The notes: generated by a model not told the origin, from the letters alone. A stretch of 10,953 nucleotides of DNA from Proteobacteria bacterium SPGG2 (GCA_001643475.1 LXTK01000183.1:1-10953); one strand, 5' to 3'. Shown: positions 1 through 7,692, counted from the stretch's first letter. Numbers and translations are program-made.

Positions 1-1
1 A

Positions 2-1714
2 GAAGCACCCGAAGCGGAAGGTATCGAGCTTAGCCTGGATGAAACAACGGTCACCGCGGATGAATCCCTGGAGGTCGACTTTGCAGATGCGCTAACGCCT
101 ACGTCTTCGGGTTCGTTGCCGAGCCCTGAGTTGTCATTGGCTGACGACGATGACCAAGAACCGGGGCTGACCAACGATGCGGCGATGCCAGCAGAGAGTC
201 CGTCGCCCACCGCGGTGGAGACCCTACATTCCCTCAAGGGTGATCAACCCCAAGAATCGGTGGAATACCCCGAGGATGAGGAGGGCCCGTTCGTATCTGA
301 GGGGCAACAAACCTTCGAATTTGAAGCGTTAGAGCCCGGCCCCAGCGCATCCGATGCAGGGGTAAAGGCCGCCGAACGCGAGGTTGTCGACGACCTAGAG
401 CCTAAAGAACTGCATGAAACGGTCGAAATACCGGATGAAAGCCCTCGTCAAGCCGAGAATTCAGAACTACGCTTAGAAGACACGAAATCAGCGCTGGTCG
501 AGCCCGCAGGCGAGATGGTGCCTCTGGTCCCAGACGAGGAAATGTCTATGGAGCTGGGGGCCGAACTGGAAGCGACCACCGAAGCTTCTTTGTCAGCGGA
601 TGACGTCGATGTTGAGAATGATTCGCCAGCCTTAAGCCCCATGGATGTCCTTGAGATCCCCGGCGAGGAAACGATGTCCGAAGAAGTGACGGAACAGGAT
701 CGGGCAGCCATGCAAAATAGTGATCACGAACACAACACAGCGATCAGCCGCGCGGCAAGTGACGCGACAACGGTCTTGCTTACACCAAACCAAGCGCAGC
801 CAGGGGATCACGAGTTTGCAGACGAGCCTACCGTCGAGCTAGATCACAGCGAGCCCGTCAGCGAGAGCAGCGAATCAGCTGCCCCTGTGGAGGGGTCGCC
901 AGAGAACAAGCCAAGCGAAACCAAGCAAGAATCAACACCGGTCGTTACTTTGTCCAGCGACAAACAGAAAAGCGTCGCCTCCAAAGCGCCGATGACAAGC
1001 CCGAAAAACAAGATCTTTGCCATTGCGTCCGTAGGCGAAGTGAAAGAACTCAAAATGCCAGGCATCGATTTCGACCTCGGTACCGCGGCTGACGAGAAAG
1101 CGCGGCCCGTTGCCGCAGGCGATCCGTCACCCGATGACTCGGAATACATTGATTTGGCTGGGTCAACGTCTGCCAAGGACGCAGCGCCACCTGTAAAGTC
1201 AAGCAAGGAGGGCTACAAGCGCACACCTTGGCCGACCCCGTCAGCGCTGTTTCGAAAAAACAGTGCGCCCAAGACAAAGCAGACGTCGGGTATGCCCTGG
1301 GGCCACAAGGGCGTGGGAGCATCAGCTAAGGGATCGCCACACGTCATCGAACCCCCATTGTCAACGGCTAAATTCGATGCATCCGCTAAGACATTAGATT
1401 CGTCGAGACCGCTCAAGCAGCCCAAACCTAAGGCAAGGGTTGAACAAGGTACGAAGAATATCCCAGTACTCGACGAAGTCGTTGGCCGACCTGCTCAACT
1501 CAAGAAACGCAAGAAGAAACCAGTCCCATTAGCGTCGCCCAAAGCTGAGGCCCGCAACGTAGCCGTCAATGTCATCGCTAAACTCAACCTGGAGTTGCGC
1601 AAGTGTGGTGAGCGCGCCCTAAGTCCGGTTACAATCGATCGTCTCCAGTTCCTATTGCGCGAAGCCCTGGAACAATATGCTAAAGGTGTGGAAAATAGCC
1701 CTAAGCGGCACTAG
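2..1714 (+). CDS. Acidic, probably disordered hypothetical protein upstream of valS (5' end outside window)
   Basis: The frame is open from the first complete codon at position 2 to the TAG at 1712-1714, so the true start is upstream of the window; the TTG at 116 is only an internal codon. About 570 residues are visible. Roughly the first 300 are extremely rich in Glu, Asp, Ser, Pro and Ala with no transmembrane segment or recognisable fold. The next part becomes basic, ending in KKRKKKP (1502-1522). Near the C-terminus is NIPVLDEVV (1457-1483), then a predicted two-helix segment (about 1547-1690, containing LNLELRKCGE and RLQFLLREALEQ). I recall short proteins upstream of valS in other gammaproteobacteria that combine an IPVLT(D/E)VV-like motif with a C-terminal helical segment, so this may be an expanded member; that is from memory. 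Function unknown. A FimV/HubP-like role was considered because of the acidic composition, but nothing visible supports it. Confidence 0.75.
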   Translation, partial: EAPEAEGIELSLDETTVTADESLEVDFADALTPTSSGSLPSPELSLADDDDQEPGLTNDAAMPAESPSPTAVETLHSLKGDQPQESVEYPEDEEGPFVSEGQQTFEFEALEPGPSASDAGVKAAEREVVDDLEPKELHETVEIPDESPRQAENSELRLEDTKSALVEPAGEMVPLVPDEEMSMELGAELEATTEASLSADDVDVENDSPALSPMDVLEIPGEETMSEEVTEQDRAAMQNSDHEHNTAISRAASDATTVLLTPNQAQPGDHEFADEPTVELDHSEPVSESSESAAPVEGSPENKPSETKQESTPVVTLSSDKQKSVASKAPMTSPKNKIFAIASVGEVKELKMPGIDFDLGTAADEKARPVAAGDPSPDDSEYIDLAGSTSAKDAAPPVKSSKEGYKRTPWPTPSALFRKNSAPKTKQTSGMPWGHKGVGASAKGSPHVIEPPLSTAKFDASAKTLDSSRPLKQPKPKARVEQGTKNIPVLDEVVGRPAQLKKRKKKPVPLASPKAEARNVAVNVIAKLNLELRKCGERALSPVTIDRLQFLLREALEQYAKGVENSPKRH

Positions 1715-1743
1715 ACAAGCTGGGCAAACTGTAAGTATTGCTA

Positions 1744-1767
1744 GGGCGGGAACATTCCCGCCCTTTT
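1744..1767 (+). terminator. Terminator-like hairpin between the acidic protein gene and valS
   Basis: GGGCGGGAA (1744-1752) and TTCCCGCCC (1755-1763) are perfect complements, giving an 8-9 bp GC-rich stem with a very small loop, followed by TTTT (1764-1767). This is the shape of an intrinsic terminator, though the T-tract is short. It ends only 11-20 bases before the two candidate valS starts, so it either ends the upstream transcript inefficiently or sits inside the valS leader. Confidence 0.7.
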
Positions 1768-1783
1768 AGTATGAGTGAATACG

Positions 1784-4561
1784 ATGCGCTCAGAAAAATT
1801 CAATAAAATCTACAACCCTCACGCGATTGAGGAGCGCATATACAAGCAGTGGGAATCGGGTGATTATTTCGCCCCGACTAACAATGGTTCTGCCTACTGT
1901 ATTGCCATCCCGCCACCCAATGTGACCGGCAGCCTACACATGGGTCATGCCTTTCAAGATACATTGATGGATGCCCTCATTCGATATCACAGGATGCGCG
2001 GCGACAACACCTTGTGGCAAGCCGGTACTGATCACGCCGGTATCGCCACACAGATGGTCGTCGAACGTATGCTCGAAGCTGAAGGCAAGACCCGACATGA
2101 CTTGGGGCGCGATGCATTCATTGACCGCGTGTGGCAATGGAAGGAACAGTCTGGTGGCCGGATTACTCAACAGTTGCGGCGCATGGGCGCATCGCTCGAT
2201 TGGACACGTGAGCGCTTTACCATGGATGAGGGCCTGTCGCATGCCGTGGCTGAGGTGTTCGTGAGGCTCTACGACGAGGGCTTGATTTATCGCGGTAAAC
2301 GCTTGGTTAACTGGGACCCCATATTACATACGGCCATATCAGATCTAGAGGTGATATCTGAAGAAGAAGACGGGTTTCTTTGGAGCATTCGTTATCCGCT
2401 AGTTGATGGATCTGGCCACGTCGTGGTGGCAACCACACGCCCCGAGACCATGCTCGGGGATACGGCCGTCGCCATTCATCCCGACGACGAACGCTACCGG
2501 AAATTGATCGGTAAGAAAGTTGAGCTGCCCTTGACCGGCCGACAGATCCCAATCATTGCAGATACCTATGTTGACCCCGAATTCGGATCTGGTTGCGTCA
2601 AGATCACGCCGGGACATGATTTCAATGATTACGAAGTTGGGCAGCGCCATAGCTTAGAAATCATCAATATTTTCTCCGACGACGCCCACATCTATTTGCC
2701 CGGATCAAACTACTATGGCTTGGATCGTTATGATGCACGCCAACGCATTGTCGACGATCTGACCGCCGCGGGCTTACTAGAAAGCACGGAGAAGCACAAA
2801 TTGATGGTCCCGCGTGGTGATCGCACCGGATCGGTGATCGAGCCTTACCTCACTGATCAGTGGTATGTCAAAACCGGCCCGCTGGCCGAGCCCGCGATTG
2901 CTGCCGTCGAATCCAATGCAATCAGATTCGTACCCAGTAACTGGGCCAAGACCTACTTTGAGTGGATGCGAAACATCCAGGATTGGTGCATTTCTCGTCA
3001 GCTCTGGTGGGGACACCGGATTCCGGCCTGGTACGACGACGCCGGTAATATTTATGTCGCCCATGACGAGCCGGCCGTACGCCAGAAATACAGCTTGGGT
3101 GCAGACATCAAGCTTAGACAGGACCCCGATGTCCTCGATACCTGGTTTTCGTCCGCGCTTTGGCCGTTCTCGACCCTAGGCTGGCCGGAGAATACACCTG
3201 CCTTAAAGACTTTCTATCCGACCAGCGTGCTTGTCACCGGATTCGATATCATTTTCTTTTGGGTCGCGCGCATGATCATGTTCGGTTTGAAATTTACCGG
3301 CGAGGTCCCTTTTCGTGAGGTCTATATCCACGGCCTAGTACGGGACGCTGACGGCCAAAAGATGTCTAAGTCCAAGGGCAATATCTTGGATCCGCTTGAT
3401 CTCATTGATGGTATTGAATTGGAACCGCTCGTTGAGAAACGTACCATTGGCCTGATGCAACCTCAGCTCGCGAGCAACATCGAGAAAGCGACGCGTCGAC
3501 AATTCCCAGATGGGATCCCAGCCTACGGCACTGACGCGTTGCGGTTCACGTTCGCAAGTCTAGCCACACAAGGACGCGATATCAGATTCGACACCGGTCG
3601 CATCCAAGGCTACCGAAATTTCTGCAACAAACTCTGGAACGCATCACGTTATGTACTGATGAACGTCGAGGACCAAGACTGTGGGTTAGACAATCGCGAG
3701 GTTACGTTGACCGATGCCGACAGTTGGATTATTTCGCGCCTACAGCAAGTAGAGGCCGAGATAGACACCGCGATGAACGAGTATCGCTTCGATCTCATGG
3801 CCAGCGCGATTTATGCATTTGTCTGGGACGAATATTGCAGCTGGTATCTGGAGCTCGCCAAAGTTACGCTGACCAACCCAACCAGCCCACAGTCGCTCCA
3901 ACGCGGAACTCGGCGCACCCTAGTGCATGTGTTGGAAGCGATATTGCGCTTACTGCACCCGACGATGCCCTTCATCACTGAGGAAATCTGGCAAATCGTT
4001 GCACCGCTGGCGGGCAAGAAAGGTGAGACTATCATGCTGCAATTCTACCCCCAGGCACAGCCGGAAAAGATCAATCAGGCGGCATTAGAAGAAATGCACT
4101 GGGTGATGGCGGTTATCTCGGGCGTGCGGAATATCCGTGGAGAAATGGATATTCCGCCCAGCAAGCCATTGCCCGTGTTGTTACAAAACGGGCACGATAG
4201 TGACCGCGAACGTTTGCAACGCAATAAACACTACCTCATTGCTCTCGCCAACATGGGTAGCATAGTTTGGCTAGATGACAGCGAGGACGCCCCTGAATCG
4301 GCAACCTCGCTGGTCGGGCGCATGCGGGTGCTTGTGCCGCGTGGCTCCATTATCGACAAGGAGGCGGAACTACGACGTCGGCGGCGCGAACGAGCCAAAG
4401 TGGAGGAAAACCTGAACCGCGCCTGCGCTAAACTCGATAACCCAAGTTTCCTAGAACGTGCACCGGAGAAAATTGTCGCCCAAGAACGCCGGCGCGTGAT
4501 CGAGTTTGAGACTGCGCTAAAAGATATCGACGAGCAATTAGCGCGCTTACTTAGGGATTAA
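1784..4561 (+). CDS. valS: Valyl-tRNA synthetase
   Basis: Class I aminoacyl-tRNA synthetase that charges tRNA-Val with valine in the cytoplasm. Numbering from the ATG at 1784 (925 aa; E. coli ValS is about 950): the HIGH-type motif HMGH is at 52-55 within PPPNVTGSLHMGHA, and KMSKS is at 526-530 followed by KGN. The inserted CP1 editing domain, which hydrolyses mischarged Thr-tRNA, shows TTRPETMLGD (217-226) and GHDFNDYEVG (277-286). An anticodon-binding helical domain follows, and the last 65-70 residues are a charged coiled coil (the tRNA-binding arm typical of ValRS). All hallmark motifs are intact. Start choice: a GTG at 1775 is in frame and would add three residues. I prefer ATG 1784 because the hairpin ending at 1763 would crowd a ribosome on the GTG and a weak GAG (1773-1775) precedes the ATG. 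The stop overlaps the convergent rimI stop. Confidence 0.97.
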   Translation: MRSEKFNKIYNPHAIEERIYKQWESGDYFAPTNNGSAYCIAIPPPNVTGSLHMGHAFQDTLMDALIRYHRMRGDNTLWQAGTDHAGIATQMVVERMLEAEGKTRHDLGRDAFIDRVWQWKEQSGGRITQQLRRMGASLDWTRERFTMDEGLSHAVAEVFVRLYDEGLIYRGKRLVNWDPILHTAISDLEVISEEEDGFLWSIRYPLVDGSGHVVVATTRPETMLGDTAVAIHPDDERYRKLIGKKVELPLTGRQIPIIADTYVDPEFGSGCVKITPGHDFNDYEVGQRHSLEIINIFSDDAHIYLPGSNYYGLDRYDARQRIVDDLTAAGLLESTEKHKLMVPRGDRTGSVIEPYLTDQWYVKTGPLAEPAIAAVESNAIRFVPSNWAKTYFEWMRNIQDWCISRQLWWGHRIPAWYDDAGNIYVAHDEPAVRQKYSLGADIKLRQDPDVLDTWFSSALWPFSTLGWPENTPALKTFYPTSVLVTGFDIIFFWVARMIMFGLKFTGEVPFREVYIHGLVRDADGQKMSKSKGNILDPLDLIDGIELEPLVEKRTIGLMQPQLASNIEKATRRQFPDGIPAYGTDALRFTFASLATQGRDIRFDTGRIQGYRNFCNKLWNASRYVLMNVEDQDCGLDNREVTLTDADSWIISRLQQVEAEIDTAMNEYRFDLMASAIYAFVWDEYCSWYLELAKVTLTNPTSPQSLQRGTRRTLVHVLEAILRLLHPTMPFITEEIWQIVAPLAGKKGETIMLQFYPQAQPEKINQAALEEMHWVMAVISGVRNIRGEMDIPPSKPLPVLLQNGHDSDRERLQRNKHYLIALANMGSIVWLDDSEDAPESATSLVGRMRVLVPRGSIIDKEAELRRRRRERAKVEENLNRACAKLDNPSFLERAPEKIVAQERRRVIEFETALKDIDEQLARLLRD

Positions 4562-5037
4562 GACGAACCCACCGAAAGCTCACGGGCCAGCACCAGGGCG
4601 TCTTCGCGGCCGCGGCGCGCCGGATAATAGTCCTTACGCACTCCAATCTCGTTAAAGCCCATACGGCAATAAAGCTCATAGGCGATTTTGTTCGACGCGC
4701 GCACCTCGAGTAACGCCACGCCAGCAAAAGCCTGTCGTGCTACCCCCAGTAAGTGATTAATCAGATTGCTACCCAATCCCTGTACGCGGTGATCGGGGTG
4801 AGTGCAAACGTTCAGCAGATGGCACTCACCAGCCCCTATCGACATAATGCCATAGCCCTGTAAGCTACGGTGACCATCATAGACCTGACAGTGATAACCC
4901 ACGCGCAGGCAGTCGCGAAAAATCGCTTCAGTCCAAGGAAATTCATAAGACGCGCGTTCGATCGACAGCACGCCAGGTAAATCAACTTCACGCATTGGCC
5001 GTAACACGGGTAATGGCTGCGAGACCACCGCGCTCAT
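4558..5037 (-). CDS. rimI: Ribosomal-protein S18-alanine N-acetyltransferase (GNAT family)
   Basis: RimI transfers acetyl from acetyl-CoA to the N-terminal alanine of ribosomal protein S18. The 159-residue product is a single GNAT domain (E. coli RimI is 148 aa). The acetyl-CoA loop motif is visible as VQGLGS (85-90). The two residues reported as catalytic in Salmonella RimI, Glu103 and Tyr115, correspond here to Glu111 (LLEVRASN) and Tyr123 (ELYCRMGF), with the same 12-residue spacing. The C-terminal RKDYYPARRGREDALVL (134-150) is characteristic of RimI within the GNAT family. Start: the frame is open upstream to 5079, but the ATG at 5037 overlaps the udg stop in an ATGA arrangement, which strongly favours it and implies translational coupling. 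The usual partner tsaB is not visible here. The 3' end overlaps valS by four bases. Confidence 0.93.
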   Translation of the reverse strand: MSAVVSQPLPVLRPMREVDLPGVLSIERASYEFPWTEAIFRDCLRVGYHCQVYDGHRSLQGYGIMSIGAGECHLLNVCTHPDHRVQGLGSNLINHLLGVARQAFAGVALLEVRASNKIAYELYCRMGFNEIGVRKDYYPARRGREDALVLARELSVGSS

Positions 5038-5726
5038 GCGCCACCCACTATGGAACGAGCGAGACACAAATCTTGCCAAGACTTGGATTTATCCACCGGA
5101 TTACGCAATAGATATGCGGGATGATAAGTCGCGACTAACGGTGTGTTGTGGTAGCTGAGCCGGCGACCGCGGAGCTTGCCAAGCGCTAGGTTCGTTTTCA
5201 GCAAACTATGCGCCGCGTGGCGACCAAGGGCAAGAATAATGCGCGGCTTGATCAACTCAATCTGTCGAAGCAGATATGGTTCACAGGCCTCAACTTCTTC
5301 AAGCTGCGGGTCTCGGTTGTTAGGGGGACGCGACTTCAGTACGTTCGCGATATACACATCTTCTCGTTTGAGGCCAACTGCAAACAACATTGCATTTAGC
5401 AACTGGCCCGCCCGACCAACGAAGGGCTCGCCGCGCCGATCTTCTTCCGCACCAGGGGCCTCGCCAATAAACAACCAGTCAGCGTCTCGATTGCCCACGC
5501 CGAATACTGCCTGTGTACGCGTCTTGTGCAATGCACACTTCGTACAGTTGTGCACGGCTCCCTGGAGCAGATCCCAATCCATTTGACTGATATCGGTGGT
5601 ATCTCGCGTGGTGACCACTGCCGGGGCCGGGGGTGACGCCGGCGTGGGTTTCAGCGAACGCCGTTCCCACCGATCGATACCCATGGCGTCCAGGTACTCC
5701 CGACGCCGTGCCTCACGGCTCTCCAT
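5034..5726 (-). CDS. Uracil-DNA glycosylase, family 4/5 type, with one iron-sulfur cysteine replaced by serine
   Basis: Base-excision repair enzyme that removes uracil arising from cytosine deamination. In the 230-residue product the catalytic-site motif GEAPGAEED is at 88-96 and the second motif HPAYLLRNP at 202-210. An N-terminal extension of about 50 residues, beginning with REARRREYLDAMGIDRW, is of a kind I recall from beta- and gammaproteobacterial members. Family 4 enzymes bind a [4Fe-4S] cluster with four cysteines (14, 17, 85 and 101 in the Thermus thermophilus enzyme, from memory). Here Cys61, Cys64 and Cys148 match with identical spacing, but the third position is Ser132 (NVLKSRPPNNRDP). 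Cluster binding may be altered or use a serine ligand. The start is the ATG at 5726; no Shine-Dalgarno is visible, and a -10-like hexamer lies 6 bases upstream. It is first in a two-gene operon with rimI. Confidence 0.92.
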   Translation of the reverse strand: MESREARRREYLDAMGIDRWERRSLKPTPASPPAPAVVTTRDTTDISQMDWDLLQGAVHNCTKCALHKTRTQAVFGVGNRDADWLFIGEAPGAEEDRRGEPFVGRAGQLLNAMLFAVGLKREDVYIANVLKSRPPNNRDPQLEEVEACEPYLLRQIELIKPRIILALGRHAAHSLLKTNLALGKLRGRRLSYHNTPLVATYHPAYLLRNPVDKSKSWQDLCLARSIVGGA

Positions 5727-5732
5727 GCGACT

Positions 5733-5760
5733 AGCATACCGAGTGGGCGGCTTAACACAA
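5733..5760 (-). promoter_or_regulatory. Candidate promoter of udg-rimI, apparently leaderless
   Basis: On the minus strand TTGTGT (5760-5755), a 16-base spacer and TATGCT (5738-5733) resemble sigma70 -35 and -10 elements (3/6 and 4/6 matches). Only six bases separate the -10 from the udg ATG at 5726, so transcription would begin at or next to the A of ATG, consistent with the absence of a ribosome binding site. Confidence 0.4.
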
Positions 5761-5774
5761 GGGTCACTACCCGT

Positions 5775-5791
5775 CTATTCCCCACGAATAG
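5775..5791. promoter_or_regulatory. 17-bp inverted repeat between two divergent promoters (possible operator)
   Basis: CTATTC (5775-5780), spacer CCCAC, GAATAG (5786-5791): perfect 6-bp arms. A smaller inverted repeat, GGGT-CACT-ACCC (5761-5772), lies beside it. Both lie between the candidate -35 elements of udg (ends at 5760) and of the small rightward gene (starts at 5802), where a dimeric regulator could control both directions. It does not fit the enterobacterial LexA consensus. The regulator is unknown. Confidence 0.35.
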
Positions 5792-5801
5792 CCTTGTACG
5801 C

Positions 5802-5830
5802 TAGGCAATCTTTGGTTTGGTTGTTATGAT
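5802..5830 (+). promoter_or_regulatory. Candidate promoter of the small membrane-protein gene, apparently leaderless
   Basis: TAGGCA (5802-5807; 4/6 to TTGACA), a 17-base spacer, then TATGAT (5825-5830; 5/6 to TATAAT). The GTG start at 5837 follows after six bases, so the predicted transcription start coincides with the start codon. No Shine-Dalgarno sequence precedes the GTG. Confidence 0.5.
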
Positions 5831-5836
5831 CATAGC

Positions 5837-6058
5837 GTGAAAACAGCCAAAATATTCATCTTCGCGCTAATCTTGGGTGCGCTGATCGCATTTCCACTAG
5901 GAATCAACTTTGGCCGCGACGCCCCGTTGCTTAGCAATCCGTTTAAACAACGCAGCGTCCAGGACAAGATGATAGACACGGTCAAGGAAAGCGCCGAGAA
6001 AGCGCTCGAAAGCGCCAAAGAAAAGCTCCACGAGGCGACCGAGCCGCTCAAGGAATAA
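5837..6058 (+). CDS. Small membrane-anchored protein of unknown function
   Basis: A 73-residue product starting at GTG 5837. Residues 4-24 (AKIFIFALILGALIAFPLGIN) form one hydrophobic segment after a positively charged N-terminus: either a signal anchor or an uncleaved signal, as no lipobox or clear cleavage site is seen. A polar stretch NFGRDAPLLSNPF (24-36) follows. Residues about 40-73 then form a charged amphipathic helix with a repeating Ala/Glu/Lys pattern (ESAEKALESAKEKLHEATE). The layout suggests an inner-membrane protein with its charged tail in the periplasm. Support for being real: a well-placed promoter, protein-like composition, and position between genes without overlapping either. 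I do not recognise the family. An open frame of equal length on the opposite strand is regarded as its shadow. Confidence 0.65.
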   Translation: MKTAKIFIFALILGALIAFPLGINFGRDAPLLSNPFKQRSVQDKMIDTVKESAEKALESAKEKLHEATEPLKE

Positions 6059-6094
6059 CCCGAGCCATAGGCCTTACAATGGCGGCATCTCGGG
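6059..6094 (-). terminator. Weak hairpin between leuA and the small gene, possible terminator
   Basis: CCCGAG (6059-6064) and CTCGGG (6089-6094) are complementary across a 24-base interior that can form further GCC/GGC pairs. In the leuA direction the stem is followed by TTATTCCTT, a poor T-tract; in the plus direction no T-tract follows. It lies where two convergent transcripts should end, so a weak or Rho-assisted terminator is plausible. Confidence 0.3.
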
Positions 6095-6118
6095 CACGCT
6101 AGTTCCTGTCTCGCCCGT

Positions 6119-7666
6119 CTATATCGCCTGACCCGATTGTGGATGTGTCCGCTGCGACGGCGATACCAACTTGTTTAGTGCATTCACGTAGGCCTTGGCG
6201 GAAGCGATGACGATGTCGGTATCCGCGCCGTGGCCATTGACGATTCGACCGGCCCTCTCCAGGCGAACCGTCACCTCTCCCTGGGCGTCGGTACCGCTGG
6301 TAATGGCGCTTACAGAATACAGCTGTAGCTCACTTTGGCTGCCAACAACGCTGTCTATGGCCTTATAAACGGCATCCACCGGACCGCTCCCAGACGCTTC
6401 TGCCCGTTTTTCTTCGCCGTTGACCGATAGCACAACCGCTGCGTTCGGGGTCTCGCCGGTCTGCGAGCATACCTTGAGGGAAACCAAACGTAGGTGCTCG
6501 TTGGCATGCTCTAGACCTTGCTCAGTTACCAAGGCTTGTAAATCCTCATCAAAGATCTCGTGTTTTTTATCAGCCAAGTCCTTAAACCGAGCGAATGCAC
6601 TATTAAGTTTTTCTTCTGTCGAAAACTGGATGCCGAGCTCAGCCAGACGGCTACGAAATGCGTTGCGACCTGAGTGTTTACCCAACACGATGCGGCTCGC
6701 GGCCCAGCCGACATCCTCGGCTCGCATGATTTCATAGGTCTCACGCGATTTAAGCACGCCGTCTTGATGTATACCGGCCTCGTGCGCGAAGGCATTGGCG
6801 CCGACAATGGCCTTGTTGGGTTGGACGGGGAAACCGGTAATGTTCGATACCAAGCGGCTCGCGGGGACAATGTACTTGGTTTCGATACGCGTATCGCATG
6901 AGAACATATCCTGTCGAGTACGTACTGCCATCACGATTTCCTCGAGCGATGCGTTGCCAGCGCGCTCGCCAAGACCATTAATGGTGCATTCAACTTGGCG
7001 CGCCCCACATCTCACGGCCGCAAGCGAATTAGCAACCGCGAGCCCCAGGTCATCGTGACAATGGACTGAGAATACAGCCTTATCAGAGTTCGGTATGCGT
7101 TCCATAAGTTCGACGATCAATGCCGCAAACTCTTCGGGCAGGTTATAACCGACGGTGTCCGGGATATTCACGGTGCGTGCACCGGCGTCGATGGCCGCCT
7201 CCAATACGCGACATAGAAAATCCGTCTCTGAGCGCCCCGCATCTTCCGGGGAAAATTCAACATCGTCTGAATATTGGCGCGCGCGCTTTATCGCCTTTAT
7301 CGCGTGCTCCACAACTTCGTCCGGTTGCATGCGAAGCTTGTCTCGCATATGGATGGGCGACGTAGCAATGAAGGTATGAACGCGGCCTGAGACCGCAGGC
7401 TTAATCGCTTCACCAGCTCGATCTACATCACTCCCGACTGCCCGCGCTAACGCACACACCGTGCTATCGGTGATGGTTTCAGCTACAGCACGTACCGCTT
7501 CGAAGTCGCCAGGACTGGCCGCTGGAAATCCGGCCTCGATGATGTCTACCCGCATCCGTTCCAAGATTTTGGCGATGCGTATCTTCTCCTCACGGGTCAT
7601 AGACGCGCCCGGACTCTGCTCGCCATCACGCAAGGTCGTATCAAAAACGATCAAATGGTCACTCAT
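6119..7666 (-). CDS. leuA: 2-isopropylmalate synthase
   Basis: First committed enzyme of leucine synthesis; condenses acetyl-CoA with 2-oxoisovalerate to 2-isopropylmalate. The 515-residue length matches the long bacterial LeuA (E. coli 523). The HMGL-like TIM-barrel domain starts with the signature TTLRDGEQSPG (10-20), where Asp14 is a metal ligand. HCHDDLGLAVANS (202-214) supplies the metal-binding His202 and His204, followed by GLGERAGN (231-238) and HEAGIHQDG (295-303). The region after about 390 is the C-terminal regulatory domain involved in leucine feedback inhibition, ending in a conserved-looking helix (ADTDIVIASAKAYVNALNKL). Start ATG 7666 has GAGAG at 7680-7676, nine bases upstream. 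The gene lies behind pssA on the same strand but is separated by a 266-base leader with its own promoter, leader peptide and hairpins, so leucine-responsive attenuation is inferred. Confidence 0.97.
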   Translation of the reverse strand: MSDHLIVFDTTLRDGEQSPGASMTREEKIRIAKILERMRVDIIEAGFPAASPGDFEAVRAVAETITDSTVCALARAVGSDVDRAGEAIKPAVSGRVHTFIATSPIHMRDKLRMQPDEVVEHAIKAIKRARQYSDDVEFSPEDAGRSETDFLCRVLEAAIDAGARTVNIPDTVGYNLPEEFAALIVELMERIPNSDKAVFSVHCHDDLGLAVANSLAAVRCGARQVECTINGLGERAGNASLEEIVMAVRTRQDMFSCDTRIETKYIVPASRLVSNITGFPVQPNKAIVGANAFAHEAGIHQDGVLKSRETYEIMRAEDVGWAASRIVLGKHSGRNAFRSRLAELGIQFSTEEKLNSAFARFKDLADKKHEIFDEDLQALVTEQGLEHANEHLRLVSLKVCSQTGETPNAAVVLSVNGEEKRAEASGSGPVDAVYKAIDSVVGSQSELQLYSVSAITSGTDAQGEVTVRLERAGRIVNGHGADTDIVIASAKAYVNALNKLVSPSQRTHPQSGQAI

Positions 7667-7692
7667 GTCTGTAATCTCTCTACATCGTCGTC

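Noticed and set aside
844..1206. Minus-strand frames opposite the acidic protein gene
   Set aside because: Several overlap each other in the antisense of a continuously open plus-strand frame; acidic Glu/Asp codons give Ser/Leu-rich antisense frames without stops.
1713..1740. Promoter for valS upstream of the hairpin (TAGACA with a -10 about 17 bases later)
   Set aside because: The downstream hexamers (GTATTG, AGTATT) match the -10 consensus poorly, so the site is not supported.
5176..5586. Plus-strand open frame (136 codons) opposite udg
   Set aside because: Antisense to a clear uracil-DNA glycosylase; Arg/Ser-rich shadow translation without features.
5830..6051. Minus-strand frame opposite the small membrane-protein gene
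   Set aside because: Nearly the same length and also Ser/Leu-rich, but the plus-strand frame has the better promoter, a sensible membrane-anchor layout and a charged helix; the minus frame mirrors these codons.
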